The notes beneath the pieces are model-generated. The model saw only the letters and a program-made list of their open reading frames with translations, did no database searches and was not told the origin of the DNA. Positions 45,510 through 58,822 of a stretch of 64,000 nucleotides of DNA are shown one piece after another. This stretch comes from Cheiracanthium punctorium (taxonomy: Eukaryota; Arthropoda; Arachnida; Araneae; Cheiracanthiidae): positions 248,001-312,000 of the forward strand of contig JAWZYV010012540.1 of the NCBI GenBank assembly GCA_038373885.1. Direction: 5' to 3'. The position numbers were made by a program, and so were the translations under genes. Every line of letters begins with the position of its first letter. Position 1 is the stretch's first letter.

Positions 45510-46373
45510 GTTCTTACCTGCTGTTTAGATTCAAGAACCTAAATCATTTTATGCAGTCAAATATGATGCTTTTTTTTTTTTCTTTCAATTTTTTTGTAAA
45601 TAACTTCTAAAGTAATTTAAATTGGCTGACTGACATCTGATTTTTTTAATATCTATCGCTTGCATGTAGTCTGGTTGCTGTGTAAATTATGTGAAAACAT
45701 ATTTTCAAGTAACACTGTAATTTACGATGTTGAAAAAAATTCTCTTACATACAATCATCATGGAAGAATATAACTGTAAAAATCTATATACTACTCCTTT
45801 TATTATGATTCTTTTTTTTTTTTAAATCAAATCATTGAACTAATAAATCTGATATGGACACCACATGATTCCTTGTACCTCTATTAAACCAGAAATATTT
45901 TCGGGGCACTTCATCTAAACTTATTTCATTTGAAAGAGACAAAATACTGCAATTCTAAAGTTTACCGCCAAGCTGACTTCAATTTTAAAGATTTTTTTCA
46001 CTTAATGGGGCAATATTTTGACAAAAGCCAATAAGCTTGCGATAGCGAGATTTCAGTCACAGCTGAAACAGTTATTCATCACAGATTTTTAATGAAATGA
46101 AGGTATCTATACACCCTTAATATATTTTAAGTCTTTTGGGTGACCCTGTAAATAAATTACTCAATCCACAGCAATCAAAAGCACAGTTAGATGTTACAAT
46201 AGTTCTAAATACAAAATTTCAACATTCTACGGTTAAAAGTTTTAGAGTCATGCAAAATGCATAATTATTTTTTGTGTTAAATTAGCGATATTTTGGCAAA
46301 ACTCAACACGGGGGATGACAAATAGCGAGATTCTGTGCATGGACCAAACAATGAACGACTACAGACATAATAT
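45510..46373. other. AT-rich intergenic sequence
   Basis: No gene or repeat boundary supported. Confidence 0.4.
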
Positions 46374-46381
46374 ATTGAAGA

Positions 46382-46553
46382 CAGTGGCGTAGCCGGGGGA
46401 GGGGGGGGGAAATAAGGGATCACAACACACACACACCCTGCAATTTTTGCAATACAAAATGTATATTCTTCACTCCCTCACCACACACATGTATACATAT
46501 ATGTGAGTTACAATAGTAACCCCTCCCATGAAAAATTTCTGGCTACGTCACTA
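46382..46553 (+). mobile_element. hAT-type MITE, CGTAGCC family (copy 3)
   Basis: CAGTGGCGTAGCC to GGCTACGTCACTA, with TSD ATTGAAGA/TTTGAAGA (46374-46381 and 46554-46561; one mismatch). Same interior landmarks as 269-442 (ACAAAATGTATATTCTTCAC, ATGAAAAATTTCT). Confidence 0.8.
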
Positions 46554-46592
46554 TTTGAAGATGTCTATAGACATTAATGTTTTGGAATTCTG

Positions 46593-46761
46593 GTAGTTGC
46601 ATATTATCCTGATAGACATTCGTGCCATATTATTTTTTCGGAAAATGTGCGGACAAACTGTAGCCAATTGTATTCGGAACCATCATGATTTCATGCAACC
46701 TGGATTTATCAAAGCGAAAAATCACTCGTCTTGGCAGACTGCAAGGATACATGCATGTACC
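46593..46761. mobile_element. MITE with GTATTATCC ends (decayed copy)
   Basis: Left end TAGTTGCATATTATCC. The interior is parallel to 45335-45504 (GCCAAT.GTATTCG, ATTTCATG, GCGA.AAATC). The right end is weak. Confidence 0.5.
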
Positions 46762-49400
46762 AAAATTCTTTTGGGTGGTCCTGTAAATAAACTCTAGAGT
46801 AGATTGGAATAAAAAAATCTAGGTGTACAACTAGATGTTACAACAATATTATATATAAAATCTCAGCAATCTACGACTAATAGTTTTTGAAATATGCGAA
46901 TGAAATATATACACCAAAAGTTGCCAAGTTTGGAGACTTTTGACGCAGTTTTTGAGGGAAGTGTCTGATCCTCACCGGACCATTATCCAACCATATGGTA
47001 AGATGTTATTCTGCTTGAAATGAATAATGTTTCTAAAACTGCCATTGGCTGTAATTTGTTAGAATTTTTCTGAGTGCTCCTGTAGAACTGTAAATGATAA
47101 AGATACCATTTTTGATGGCAAGATTCATTTTGTAATCCTTAACAACATATATCACTTTTGATTCATTTGAAATAACTTAATATCTCTAAATTACACTTTA
47201 GTGAATTTCTGCCCATAAAGCATAATGTATGGATGTAGATGTTACAACAATCCTAAATATAAAATTTCAACATTGTACGACTCATACTTTTTAAGATATG
47301 TGAGTTACCTAGATACACACGTACGTACAGGCGCCAGGAAACACTGATCAAAATGGTCTAGCTGTCAGTCAGAATGCTTGTACATGAATTTATAGGAACG
47401 TACATGCATGTGTACAATGAGATGTCAAGCAAAAACTCAGTAAATTTCGAGGTAGTCAAAATCTGGATACCGAATTCTTTACACGTACAGTGCACCTAGA
47501 AAGTGATAACATGCTTTAATTCTTTATCTATTAAAGATAATTAGGCAGTGTGAATTGAATAAATGTTTAAAATAAGGTTTAAAAAAAAAGACTATGTTAA
47601 GAGAAAATTCCTCTTGTTAATTTTCACAGAGTTACACTTTTTAAAATTTCTTAGAACTACCTTACAAAAAAATTCCTAGAAAATAAAATGTACCTCATGC
47701 ACAAATGAGGTGATGTACAAAATTTCAGCCTTTCATCATATAACGTCTTAAGGGATATCTATAAACAAAGGTGACTGGGGTCTATATTTGAATGTAAAAT
47801 ATTCTTTCATAATATCTGTATGACCCTTAAAATGTGATTGTGATTTTTTTCCTTTCAAGAGCTACTGAAAATTAGTTTAAGTCAGTACTCATTATCTTCA
47901 TACCTATGAAACTTTTCAGGATATAATTCTCAAATTTTGTACATCACCTCATCAGAATATGGCATACATTTTACCGATTGGGGATATTTTTGTATGCGGG
48001 TTATATACAAAAAGTGTAACTTTTTGGAAATTAATGAAAGAAATTTTTCAATGAGAAAACATTTAATTGCTCCAGGGCTAGCAGCAATTTCTAGCAAAAA
48101 AAGGTGCCGGAGCCTTAATATTCTTATGTTAATACTCAGTAGCGAACTGCAAACCCCTGCAATATGGGGTTGGTAGCACATTTAATTAAAATAACGATAA
48201 TTTAAAGATTTTCCCATATAATAATTATTTCACAGAACAGTGATATAAAATTAAATAGTCAGAAATTAGCAGGAAGAAATATAAACATTATACAGAAAAC
48301 ACCCAAATTCTGGTGGTCTCAGGACTCTCAAATCTGGTCGAGGTGAAGCGAATATGATTTGTCGTGTCTGCTAAAATCAGTTTGTGCTTGAAAAGGGGAA
48401 AATTTATGAATTAATGTATACTAGTGTTGGGCTTCAGAGCAAAGTATTCATGAGCTTTGCTGGGTTTTGCCTAATATGTAAAAATTCACCCAGAAAAAAG
48501 AAATACAGGGTCAGAGTTCCAGCTTTTGATTTCTGTTCTGATTCTAACTTGAAACAAAATTCAAAAATGTAATTGTAGAATTGTTTAGTACAGTTTTATG
48601 AGCTAACATTGCAAAACATGTTTTCCATCTTATAATAAAAAGGCAGAAGCTTTATCGAATTATAAACTTACATTTTGCACTCATGTTTACTGTCAATTTA
48701 AATAATTATGCAACTAAGTAAAGATTACATTAATTGGTCTACGTCTTTAATTTAGTTGATTTATTGGATTATTTTTTTAATTCATATTCATACGTATTAG
48801 ATTAATTACATGTACAAATATGTTATGCGATGCATATGTTACACTTTTTTATTAATAGGATAACTGGTCTTATTTTACAGGCATTTACATATTTAAAAGA
48901 ACACTATGATAAATACAGCAGTACATTTATTTTTTATAAAAGAAAAAAAAAACAATCTGAATATATCGTAATAGGAATTTAAATAAACACTTCTTTAATA
49001 TAAATATTAATGGAATTTGATGTTTTCTAGGGCATACAGAATATCCGATGAATTATAATTCAAAAACAAAACTTTATTCTTGCATAAATCTCACAACGTA
49101 AGAAAATTTCACATGCACAACAATGATATTTGTAAACAAACAGTAATCCGAATGACCTGCCGAATCTTAAAACAAACGTTGTGTTTATTCCCGTACATAA
49201 TGTTGTCTTTCCGAACGCAGTACCAGTGGAAAAAGTCGCTTGAAATATCATTAAAATATTATATGTTAAGCTTTTTAAAATATTAAACGCCACCTGGGAC
49301 ACAAAAGTAGAAGGTCTGATTAACAAATTCCATCCATTACAATCATCCAAAAAATTAAATTTAATACTTTTTATGAATGTTGAAAATCGGGTTTTCCCCA
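46762..49400. other. AT-rich intergenic sequence
   Basis: An inverted pair GAGGTGATGTACAAAATT (about 47706) and AATTTTGTACATCACCTC (about 47934) could delimit a ~245-bp fold-back. No gene is supported. Confidence 0.4.
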
Positions 49401-49660
49401 TTGAAATACATTACGAGAACCCCAAGCTGTCACGAAAGACTGGGACCGATCGCAGAGAGGAGGGGTCCGTCGTCGAAATCAAAGATTATCCAGGGGAAAA
49501 AGATGGGAAACTTCCGTAGGCGTAATGTAAAACGCGAGCGGAGGCAGTCCAGGTATCAATGTGTTATACAGGGGAGAAAACGTACAGGCGAAACCGGTTG
49601 ACGAAGCTTGGCGAGGGTACGTTCTTTAGGAGGGGAAATGGATTAGCGATAAGTAGCCAA

Positions 49661-49801
49661 ATGTGGCGGCGCAATTTAAAACTTTCGCGGGCCCCTGTAC
49701 TGTTGCTTTTTTGGCTATGCATTTCTATACTCGGATCGCTTTTAAAGGAAAGCGATGTATTTTTAGGGCGTTTGCATGAAAAGGAGTACTTGATTTTATA
49801 G
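49661..49801 (+). CDS. Possible first exon encoding a signal anchor
   Basis: In a GC-richer patch (about 49,420-49,760), ATG 49661 opens 46 codons. A basic start (MWRRNLKLSR) is followed by a hydrophobic run (APVLLLFWLCISILGSLL) and a charged segment, the layout of a type II membrane anchor such as those on Golgi glycosyltransferases. The frame ends at TAG 49799. I see no strong GT donor, so the exon-intron status is open. A longer upstream in-frame start exists at 49559. No downstream exon was identified. Confidence 0.3.
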   Translation: MWRRNLKLSRAPVLLLFWLCISILGSLLKESDVFLGRLHEKEYLIL

Positions 49802-51200
49802 TTTTTGTCTCTTTGAGAATTTTCTTGCTTAGTCCTCTAAGGCTTTTACAGAATCACTTGGAAACATCAAATCTGATAAACATTTAACTAACCTACTTTC
49901 CCTTTTTGAGTATATCGTCTATAGTAAACTGCATAGTGTATATATCCCCCCCCCCAAAGAAAAATAACGCTTTAAAGATAATTAGCATTTAAAAAAATAT
50001 ATATTTATTAAAAAAATAAACACTTTTAAGGGGAAGATATGCTTCAAATTATTGCATATTTAAGCAAATTAAACTTATTTAAAAATCATCAGACTTTTAC
50101 TGAGCTCTTTCATAATATACTATTTTTATTTATTAATAAGTAAGCTATGTACTTGACATTATATATAAATATAAAAAAATACTGATTCAAATAACAGAAA
50201 AATTATACTCCTGAAGAACACATTTAGGTCCATGAAATTCCCTTTTTTTTTTAATGTGGAAAATTTACATATCAAAAACAAATAATATATTACATTTTTT
50301 TATTGGTACAAATTACAAAATATTACAAAAGTAAAAATTTATTTTACAAAGGTTCATATACACCATCACAACTACAGTAGTGGCAAACAAATATAAATAC
50401 ACATAAAAGAGCAGTACATGATACATAAAAAATATCATTCAAAACATTTTCTCAAGCATTATAAGCACTATCAATAGGATAATTTTGGGTGGTACAAAAA
50501 ATCCATTTAGTTGAAAAAAAGGTTCTTCGCACAGGTAGAAAGAATAATTATAAATTCTCACATAAGAATGAAAAGTGCAATTAGGGCCAAATTAGGACAA
50601 TTATTTTCAAGACCAATCACATATGAAGGAAAAAAGGGGCAGTTACACTAGGTCTCTAAATATATGTGTCCTTAACATTGCAACTCAGATGAAAATAGAG
50701 AAGGAAGTGGTGTTGCAAAATATTTTTTTTTTTCTCCCAAATTATCTCTAAATGTTTTTGTTTTTTTCACCTGAAAAACAAATTAAATAAACAAACATTA
50801 GAATGTAATCATCAGGTATCTATATTTCAATTTTACAATCAGAAGCATGAAAATAGATGTTTCACTTATTGGTTTGGGGGGGGGGGGTGAGGATATGAAG
50901 TAGTATTTTTGAATGATACAAAACCTTATAAATGAAAATGAAGGGTAAACAGGAATTATTATGTATTTTTAAAAGGTATAAATCTAACCAAGTTTCTAAG
51001 CTGAATACCTGAAAGAGCTTTTTATTTATTAAATTCAATCCCCTGAACATGAAAACCTAAAAATTTCATTCAGGTTATGACATAGCTTAACATGATGGAA
51101 AGAAAAGTAAATAGAAATAATCATGTGAAAAATTATGTGCTCACATAACCAGGGGAAATCACAGTAGCAGAGAAGGAAGGGCAGCCGCCACAGGCCTCCC
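49802..51200. other. AT-rich intergenic sequence
   Basis: Poly-G tract at 50876-50888. No gene is supported. Confidence 0.4.
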
Positions 51201-51209
51201 AATATTAAG

Positions 51210-51440
51210 GGTCGATCCAGGGATTTTTTCCAGGGTTCAATTTTTGTGAATTTTCATACCAAATTTTTAATAAAAGTAACTTTTTTGTTAAAATAATTGA
51301 CAAAACAGACTAAAATGTAGGGTAAAATGCTAATGAAAGACCATTTTAATCAATTTTATTTTTGTGAAGGAGTAATTTTAATTGATTATTATTTTGTGAA
51401 GGGGCCAAATGGACCCAATTTTCATCTGCATCGGTCCCTG
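51210..51440. mobile_element. hAT-type MITE related to 5941-6130
   Basis: Left GGTCGATCCAGGGATTTTTT, right CTGCATCGGTCCCTG. Flanks ATATTAAG (51202-51209) and ATATTAGG (51441-51448) form an 8-bp TSD with one mismatch. Non-coding. Confidence 0.65.
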
Positions 51441-52475
51441 ATATTAGGGACTGAACTAGGCAATTTTTACAGAAAAATAAAATCTAAGTGAAAGCACCGT
51501 TTAAAAATGGGAATTATCTAGGACCTTCATATTTTTGAATGGCATGGCTCTGAAACAAAACATCCTGAAAACTTAGTTTCACAGTAATATATACAGTATA
51601 ACCTCAATCTATCTTTTTCAAGGGGTATGTAGTAAAAAAAAAAAAAAAAAAAAAAAACAATGCATGAGGGTTAAAGTCAAAATATGAAGAAAACAATGTT
51701 TATGAATGCACACAATGTATACATACCGAAAATACTAATTTGTTACCAAATGGTAAAAGAAACAAATTGGAGTTGTAGAAATTAAGTGATATTTATTTCT
51801 AAGTCAACAATTTTACACTAGGTTTTTCCATAATTTTTTTAATTAAACGAAAATTTTAAAGATTTGCAGTATTTTTCTTGCCTTTTCTGTGTTTTCATGT
51901 TTGTACATAAAAGTTCATACAATTTCAAATTCTGTAATTGCATCCGATAATCTTGGCACTAGTGTAGGCTAAGTTTCATCAGCACAGATATTATTCTCCA
52001 CCATTATTATTTTTTTGGATCACTACACATTTCTTCCATTCTTAAGATACCTTGCTACGTCTATATCAAAGGAAATATAATCACTAAATTTCATACCACA
52101 TGCTCTGCTACATGTAACAACTCTTCATCTACACCATCATCAACCAAGAAATCATACCAGAAAATAATTAAGTTTGTATGCCATATGGATCCATCTGATT
52201 TTTGATTTCACTTCTGTCAGGAGAAACATTTACAATGCTGAATGCAGGAAAAAGATCTTTTGGCAAACGATAATTGCGGATTTCGTTAAGGTTATTTAAA
52301 TACAACTTGTGCAGGGACCATAGGAATAAAACAATCAATACGGGAAAACGATGAATGCGGGAACGATAGATCAGGGTTTCACTTTAATACATTAGAAAAA
52401 ATAGCTAACGGTATACATATATGAGAGTTTCTTTAGATCAACATTAGCATTATATATGAAAATTAACTTACGGCA

Positions 52476-52519
52476 GGGGGTTACAACCCCCCTAACCTCC
52501 CCCTTGGCTATGCCCCTTA
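52476..52519 (-). repeat. End fragment of a CGTAGCC-family MITE
   Basis: GTTACAACCCCCCTAACCTC then CCTTGGCTATGCCCC matches one end of the 269-442 family on the minus strand. The other end is missing. Confidence 0.6.
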
Positions 52520-53207
52520 CTTATGGTGAAGTAAAAAAACAACTAAACTGCAAAAATCTAGTTTATGCATTTACCCAAAATGAGTCAGGAAGCAGATCAA
52601 CACTGTGATGTACAGTGCATTAGATAAACTATACAAAGTCAAAATGTTGCAGACGACTTACAACCAACATTGTCATCTATATTACATTGCATCTGCAAAA
52701 TTAAAAATATTATGCATTCAACTGAAATGCATGATTCATGCACGGTTAATATAGTGTATCTTAAATATTATAACTGAAACAAAAGTTCCAGAGCAGTCTA
52801 CAGTCATGTGTAAAAATTAATTTTAGATAACTAGCATATCATATATATAAGCACAAAAATTTTACAAAGCAAATTTATCCAGTGTCAAAAATTTGATAGG
52901 GAAATTATGCATTCACCCAACCAAATAAGTGAAGAAAAATTTTCACAGAGCAGTTTAATACAGTGACATTTAATACCCAAGTAAAACAAATCAATAGTTT
53001 ACACATGTTAGAGTTGATTTTAGATCTACTAAGATGTCTTAAATACAAAAATTTTTTAATGAATCACATATTTACCCACAGGCTTCAATCAAAAGAAAAT
53101 TTTTACTTCCTTTTGTAATTGAAAGTGCACTTCTTTCAAAATGCTTTTTACTATCAAAATGGAACATATATGCAAAACTTATGTAGTTTTTTAGAAAAAG
53201 ATCAGAT

Positions 53208-53405
53208 GCATTATTTCAAATCAAATGCTCTAACGTTGTTGAGCCTCATGCAGCATATTGGAACATGAACTTTTTTTACAAAATTGGTAATAATTGAAGA
53301 AAATTTCTAGTTTTTAATAAAACTATTAAAAAAGCCAGAGAAAATTAAGAAAAATACTGAGGGCCAAAACTGAATCAAAAAGCCTGAAACTCAGGCCAAA
53401 CCTGG
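53208..53405 (-). repeat. Second copy of the ~200-bp dispersed repeat
   Basis: Counterpart of 9963-10170 (see there). Diverged but collinear. Confidence 0.6.
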
Positions 53406-54830
53406 TCACTTTCTGATTTTAGAATAATGCTGGAGAGGGGGCAGAAGGGAGAGAGAGAGAGGACACAGGTTTTTTTCCTTTAGAAATTATGTCGTCTAAG
53501 TTACAATGTACATCAAGAAATAAACGACACATATATAAATTAGGTATAAATAGAAGAAAAATATTTTATGGGTTGTTTTTTGATAGCTAAAACAAATAAT
53601 TATTCAATTCTTTCATTACCTTAAAGCAAATGATTACTTACCAAATGTCGATTTAAATAAAGCAATCAATATATGATCTCAAATTGCCATTTATGTGTAA
53701 AAGAGGTAACTGTCAAATACATGTACAAACAAAACCCAAGGCTTATAACTGCACATACAATACATTAAATACTGTTCATTTTATTATATAAACCTTTTTT
53801 AACATTCACTTAAGCATCATTCTTATAATGCAATATCATAAAATACAAGAATTTTTATTACTTCATTAGCTATAATTTCCAATGTTTAAATGTTTTTACC
53901 TGAAATATCAAGGACAATTTCAACTTTCATGAACATCTATAAAACACAGCTTTCCAGATACTCAAAAGGATTTTACAAATTCTTCTAATTTTAACTTTAA
54001 TTATAAAGCATTTGACTAATTCAATCAGCCCAAAGATTATTTTTGTGATGGCGGAAAACAGCATTAAAAAATACATCATTGAAACCAATTTAATTCTTCA
54101 AAGAAAGCAGAATATTTTTATTAGAAAATAAAAATACATTTTTTACATTCATTTATTATAGTATAAACAAGTACTATTTCTTAATCTACAGATATAACTG
54201 TGGTGAATATCTGTAAAATGCTTCATGGAAAAGCAAATAATCGCCATAACATCAGAAAATACATAATCAAGATTGCAGTTGCAGGCTGACCACCAATGTC
54301 AGGAGGCAAAAATAGCAATTGCTCCACAATCATAAAAAGATGCCCAAATAAGCTTACATCTTCTGGTACTTACATATTATACCATAGACCATTTTCATGA
54401 ATGCATTTTTTAAAATTCATTGATATGATTTAGCACTAAAAATGTAATACTATTGCCCAGTTTGAGTTTCTAGTTTCACTAACTCCATTTTAAGACAGCC
54501 ATTTAAGTTTTTCATAAATAATCATATTTAAGCTTGTCATCTATAAAGTGTTGCAGCACAGTAAAATATTAAGTACCAATCTACCCACTTTTAGTTCCAA
54601 AATAAATTTTTGGAACATCCTAGTATTTTTTTTTTTTTAAAAAGGAATATAATCCTTTCCCCCCCCCCCCACTTGTTTGTTGAATTCTCATACAACATAA
54701 ATTGATTGCATACAAGTTAATATTACAAATTTTCTATCTACATTAGCAAATAAATCCTTCACTGAATGACTTTTTAAAATTCAAAATAAAAATTATTTTT
54801 GGAATAGTGCAACCATGTATCACTGAAACA

Positions 54831-54965
54831 AATGCTTGTGAGATTTTATTTTCAGTTCTTCACTGAAATCCTTTATGACTTGTAAAATACAAAACTCTCA
54901 TTCTTTCTGGTTAATTTGGTTGAAACAAAACTTCCTTTTGATATGTCTTATCTCCTTGGTTTTAA
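54831..54965. repeat. Direct repeat pair 1, copy 1
   Basis: Matches 55380-55515 at about 90%, with landmarks AATGCTTGTGAGATTTTATT, TGACTTGTAAAATACAAAAC and TCTCCTTGGTTTTA. Non-coding. Confidence 0.8.
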
Positions 54966-55379
54966 TAATAATTACAGAAAAAATTACAATTAAAAAGTAA
55001 TAGAATGAAGTGATATTTTATTAATGTTTCAAAATTGATATATTATATGAAAAGAATCTAAAACACCCCATTCCAAAGTACTTTGGGTCAAAGTAAAAGA
55101 TTAAATGAATTGAAAACTGCATTTTATACAGTTAGAAATAGAATACAAAGAACTATGCTACTACATAAAGATCATGATCAATAGGTCTTAAAATAGGTTT
55201 TTTGACTTATTAATATAAGCACTGTTCATTAAATATTATAAGCACTGAATTCCAACTGAAAAAAAAAAAAAAAAAATAAAATCAAAATTGTCCTTAGTGA
55301 TTGGTGCTGGCAGTTTTTATGCTATCATTATCAATGATATAAACATCATTTTTTCCAAGGATAAATTTGTATCACCACC

Positions 55380-55515
55380 AATGCTTGTGAGATTTTATTT
55401 CCAGTTCTTCACCCAAATCCTTTATGACTTGTAAAATACAAAACTCTCATTCGTTCTGGCTAATTTGGTTGAAACAAAACTTCCTTTTGATGTGTCTTAA
55501 TCTCCTTGGTTTTAC
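55380..55515. repeat. Direct repeat pair 1, copy 2
   Basis: Second copy of 54831-54965, about 550 bp downstream in the same orientation. Confidence 0.8.
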
Positions 55516-55987
55516 TCAATAGTGACCCTTTCTTTCAGGTAAATAACTTTCACCTATAAAGTAAAAAGATTCTTTCAATAAGTCATAAAAATAATGAAAA
55601 TATTTCTTAAATCATTAACAGAGATGATAAAAAGAAAGGAAGAAACTATCATTAACATGAATTACGTTTAATGTTTCTTTAAAAAATATTGTAGCTATAT
55701 TTTAAGGATGTTTGCGATTTCCGGTGAGATTTAAATCATGATATTAATCATCTAATTAAAAAAAAAATCCTTTTTTAAATTAGGCAGAGTATGTAATGCT
55801 TTTAAAAGGATTTTTAATTATACCTGCCTATTTCTTTTTTTTTTTTTTTAACAACCCATGAATTCTCTTAGAAATACGCTAATAAAAGGTAACTTTCAAA
55901 TCAAGGAAGACAAATTTAGCTTGCTCCCCTTTTAAAAATTAAGAGTTTTGTTAAAAAATAAGTTTTTGTGTGGAAAATTATATAACC

Positions 55988-56354
55988 ATCATCGTAAAAC
56001 ATAATTAAATATAAATTAACTTATACATACAAAAGTGAAAATATACAAATAAAGAAAAAAATTTAACCTCATTATATTACATATGACTCAAAATCTTTAC
56101 AGCATAAGTGCTGATTGCACTATGGATTGTACATTTAGGATTTTGCTGATTTTTGCATTTAGAACCACATAGTTAAGAAAGTACTTATTTTACCCCAGAT
56201 AAAAGAAATGCAGTATACATGATTAAAATGTTTCATTAAAAAAGAAATGGGGGAAAAACATCAGACCATTCACATGGGTGAAAAAACATGACTTATGATT
56301 TAGGAAATGATAGGAAATTTAGGGAAATGATAATTTCAGTTTCCTTTTGTATGT
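55988..56354. repeat. Direct repeat pair 2, copy 1
   Basis: About 350 bp, matching 57262-57590 at roughly 90-95%. It contains a 12-bp segment (TATGGATTGTAC) and a repeated GGAAATGATA that copy 2 lacks. A (TA)n tract follows at 56389-56414. A third short piece (ACATATGAATCAAAATCTTT) lies near 57820. Confidence 0.8.
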
Positions 56355-56382
56355 ACACACTTTTATATTTCCTTTACTTAAA

Positions 56383-56418
<36 letters not shown>

Positions 56419-57261
56419 ACTTTGCTGGCCTAAAACCTTTCATATTTTTCTGTTATATTAGAACTGAACATTTATCAAAAAATAAAGCATAAACTCATCA
56501 ATATCTGAGGAAGTAGCTTGTCTAGACTGATTTTGAAAACTCATGTACTGAAGATTGTATCGGAGAGCCAGTATGGAAATTACAGTATATACACTGCTCA
56601 ACATTGAAAATGCAACACCCATAACGAGTGGTGAGAAAGTGTTGAAACTAGGCAAGCAGAGAGTTTTACATCATTAATTCATCTGCCAATTTTACATCAT
56701 TAGCATAACTCGGCAAGGTGCATTTACCATTAAATTTGCATAATTCTCTGACCACTTCTTGGTGTTGCATTTTCAATGTCATACAGTGTATATGTTGCAG
56801 ATTTTGAATCACCTTTTGTACTATAAAACTAGCTATAAGATTAATGGATTATTTCAATAATCAGACACTTTTTCAGATTTTCAGGTAGAAATCGGTAAGT
56901 TGTTTGAATTGTTACTAGAGTTTGAAAGATAATTTCAGTAGATATTTTAATGCCACCTACATAATTCTGGGGTCTTCTAAAATGTTGGGGGCCCTGGGGC
57001 ATTTGCTCCAAATGCCCTGTCGTATATCAATCCCTGGACTGGCTCAGGGTTGATCTATGGAATAGTCTAACTCGTAGAAAAATCCTGGAAAAGGTATCAT
57101 TTTGCCCATTAAAAAAAAAATTAAATTGTTTGAATTTTGATTATTGATCTAGTTTCCATTTCAGTTTATGTCCTGATTAAAACTTACAGAAAAACTTGTT
57201 CTTGCCTATGTCATTTAATTGGCCAAAGAGAAACATTAAGCCATTTCGTTTCAATGTAAGT

Positions 57262-57590
57262 TATCATTGTAAAACATAATTAAATACAAACTAACTTATA
57301 CATACAAGAATGAAAATATAAAAATAAAGAAAAAAATTTAACCTCATTATATTACATGACTCTAAATCTTTACAGCATAAGTGCTGATTGCACATTTAGG
57401 ATTTTGCTGATTTTTGCATTTACAACCACATAGTTAAAAAAGTACTTATTTTACCCCAGATAAAAGAAATGTAGTATACATGATTAAAATGTTTCATTAA
57501 AAAAGAAATGGGGGAAAAACATCACACCATTCACACAGGTGAAAAAACATGACTTATGATTTAGGGAAATGATAATTTCAGCTTCCTTTT
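57262..57590. repeat. Direct repeat pair 2, copy 2
   Basis: Second copy of 55988-56354, 1.27 kb downstream in the same orientation. Confidence 0.8.
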
Positions 57591-58314
57591 GCCTATGTGT
57601 ATGTAGCATGCAATTTTTTAAAATGAAGGGGAAATTGTTTAAGGTTTAATTTGCTTTAGTTTTGGCTTTAACAAAACTGATTTGGTATGTTGCTTGAGAC
57701 TGGTTTTCAAATGAAGTTGGAGAAAAAAACCTCTAACAAAGTTTTTAGAAATATAATTCATTTAAAAAGTGTAATTGTGGAATTATTAATAATTAGTAGT
57801 TTTAGGTTGTCACAGACTTACATATGAATCAAAATCTTTACAGCATACGTGCTGATTGCATTTCTTTTTGTATTACATACACAATATGGTGCAGATGCAA
57901 AACTCACATCTTCCATTTTTAAATTATAGCTTTAATAAAATTATTATAAGTTTAGGACAATGTGGAAGTAGTTGTTATGACAACAAATATATGAATAAAT
58001 TTAATTAGTGCCAATATATAATGTTTGTTAATAATATAATCAGTTCCTTCCCTAAGAACTAGGTCAAATGGAGAGCGGGTTGTGAATCAATGTAGACCCT
58101 TCATATAATATAATTATTAATATTGAACAACTAATTCATTTATTTATTTTAAATTTGATTGGACATACAATAAAATACGCCTTAAAATAAATGATACCAC
58201 TTTATAATTATCTTTTTTCAGATAAGATTAAAATTTGTAAATACTTTTTTTGAATGGCTAACATTTTAAATTGTTCCTTTTCTGTTAAATTGTAGGAACC
58301 ATTTTAACATACAA

Positions 58315-58471
58315 CAACAAGTATTCAAAGGGAGGGTCCAAGGGGTCCGGACCCCCTCTGAAATTTTGATTTTTATTAACAAAATGATAATGAAGTATCT
58401 TTGTGAGAGCTTTTTGCCTTTTCCACTGTTTGGACCCCTTCCGATGTTTTTTTTTTCTGGATGCGTCCCTG
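58315..58471 (-). mobile_element. hAT-type MITE with GGACCCC interior
   Basis: On the minus strand it starts CAGGGACGCATCCAG and runs to GGGGTCCGGACCCCTTGGAC near the decayed far end. Flanking CATACCAA and a similar CATACAAC suggest a worn 8-bp TSD. The open frame on the minus strand is repeat sequence. Confidence 0.55.
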
Positions 58472-58768
58472 CATACCAATATATTTATTCAAATTTCATA
58501 GATTTTAAGTTTGTTCATTTTTTCCAACCCTGAAAAACTGAATATTTTAATCATGTAGTCATTCTACAAACAAAAGAAAATAACATTTATCCTTTTGATA
58601 AAACATCAAATGGGAAAGAAAATGGTTTAAAAACAAAGCATTCCCTTTCAAACCAAAACATGATTGTTCTTTTTTCTCATCGGTGTATTCTGCAGCAGAG
58701 AGAAAACTTAACAGGTATGCAAGGCTTTTAAAAGAATCTTTTAAATAATATAACTGTGATAGTTTTAC

Positions 58769-58822
58769 CTCAATGTACTGGAATAGATCATCAGCGGGAG
58801 TTTAAACCTTGGATCTCAAAAC
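58769..58822 (-). other. Possible 54-nt non-coding exon
   Basis: On the minus strand TTTATTTTGCAG precedes, and GTAAAACT follows, a 54-nt segment of higher GC than its surroundings. All three frames contain stops, so if real it belongs to a UTR or non-coding RNA. Confidence 0.2.

Larger units (their letters stand above)
51449..54830. other. AT-rich gene-free stretch
   Basis: Contains poly-A at 51633-51657 and a (GA)n tract near 53450-53461. No coding exon recognised. Confidence 0.4.

Noticed and set aside
47930..48181. Complementary open frames on both strands
   Set aside because: They overlap the short inverted pair at about 47706/47934 and have no family resemblance.
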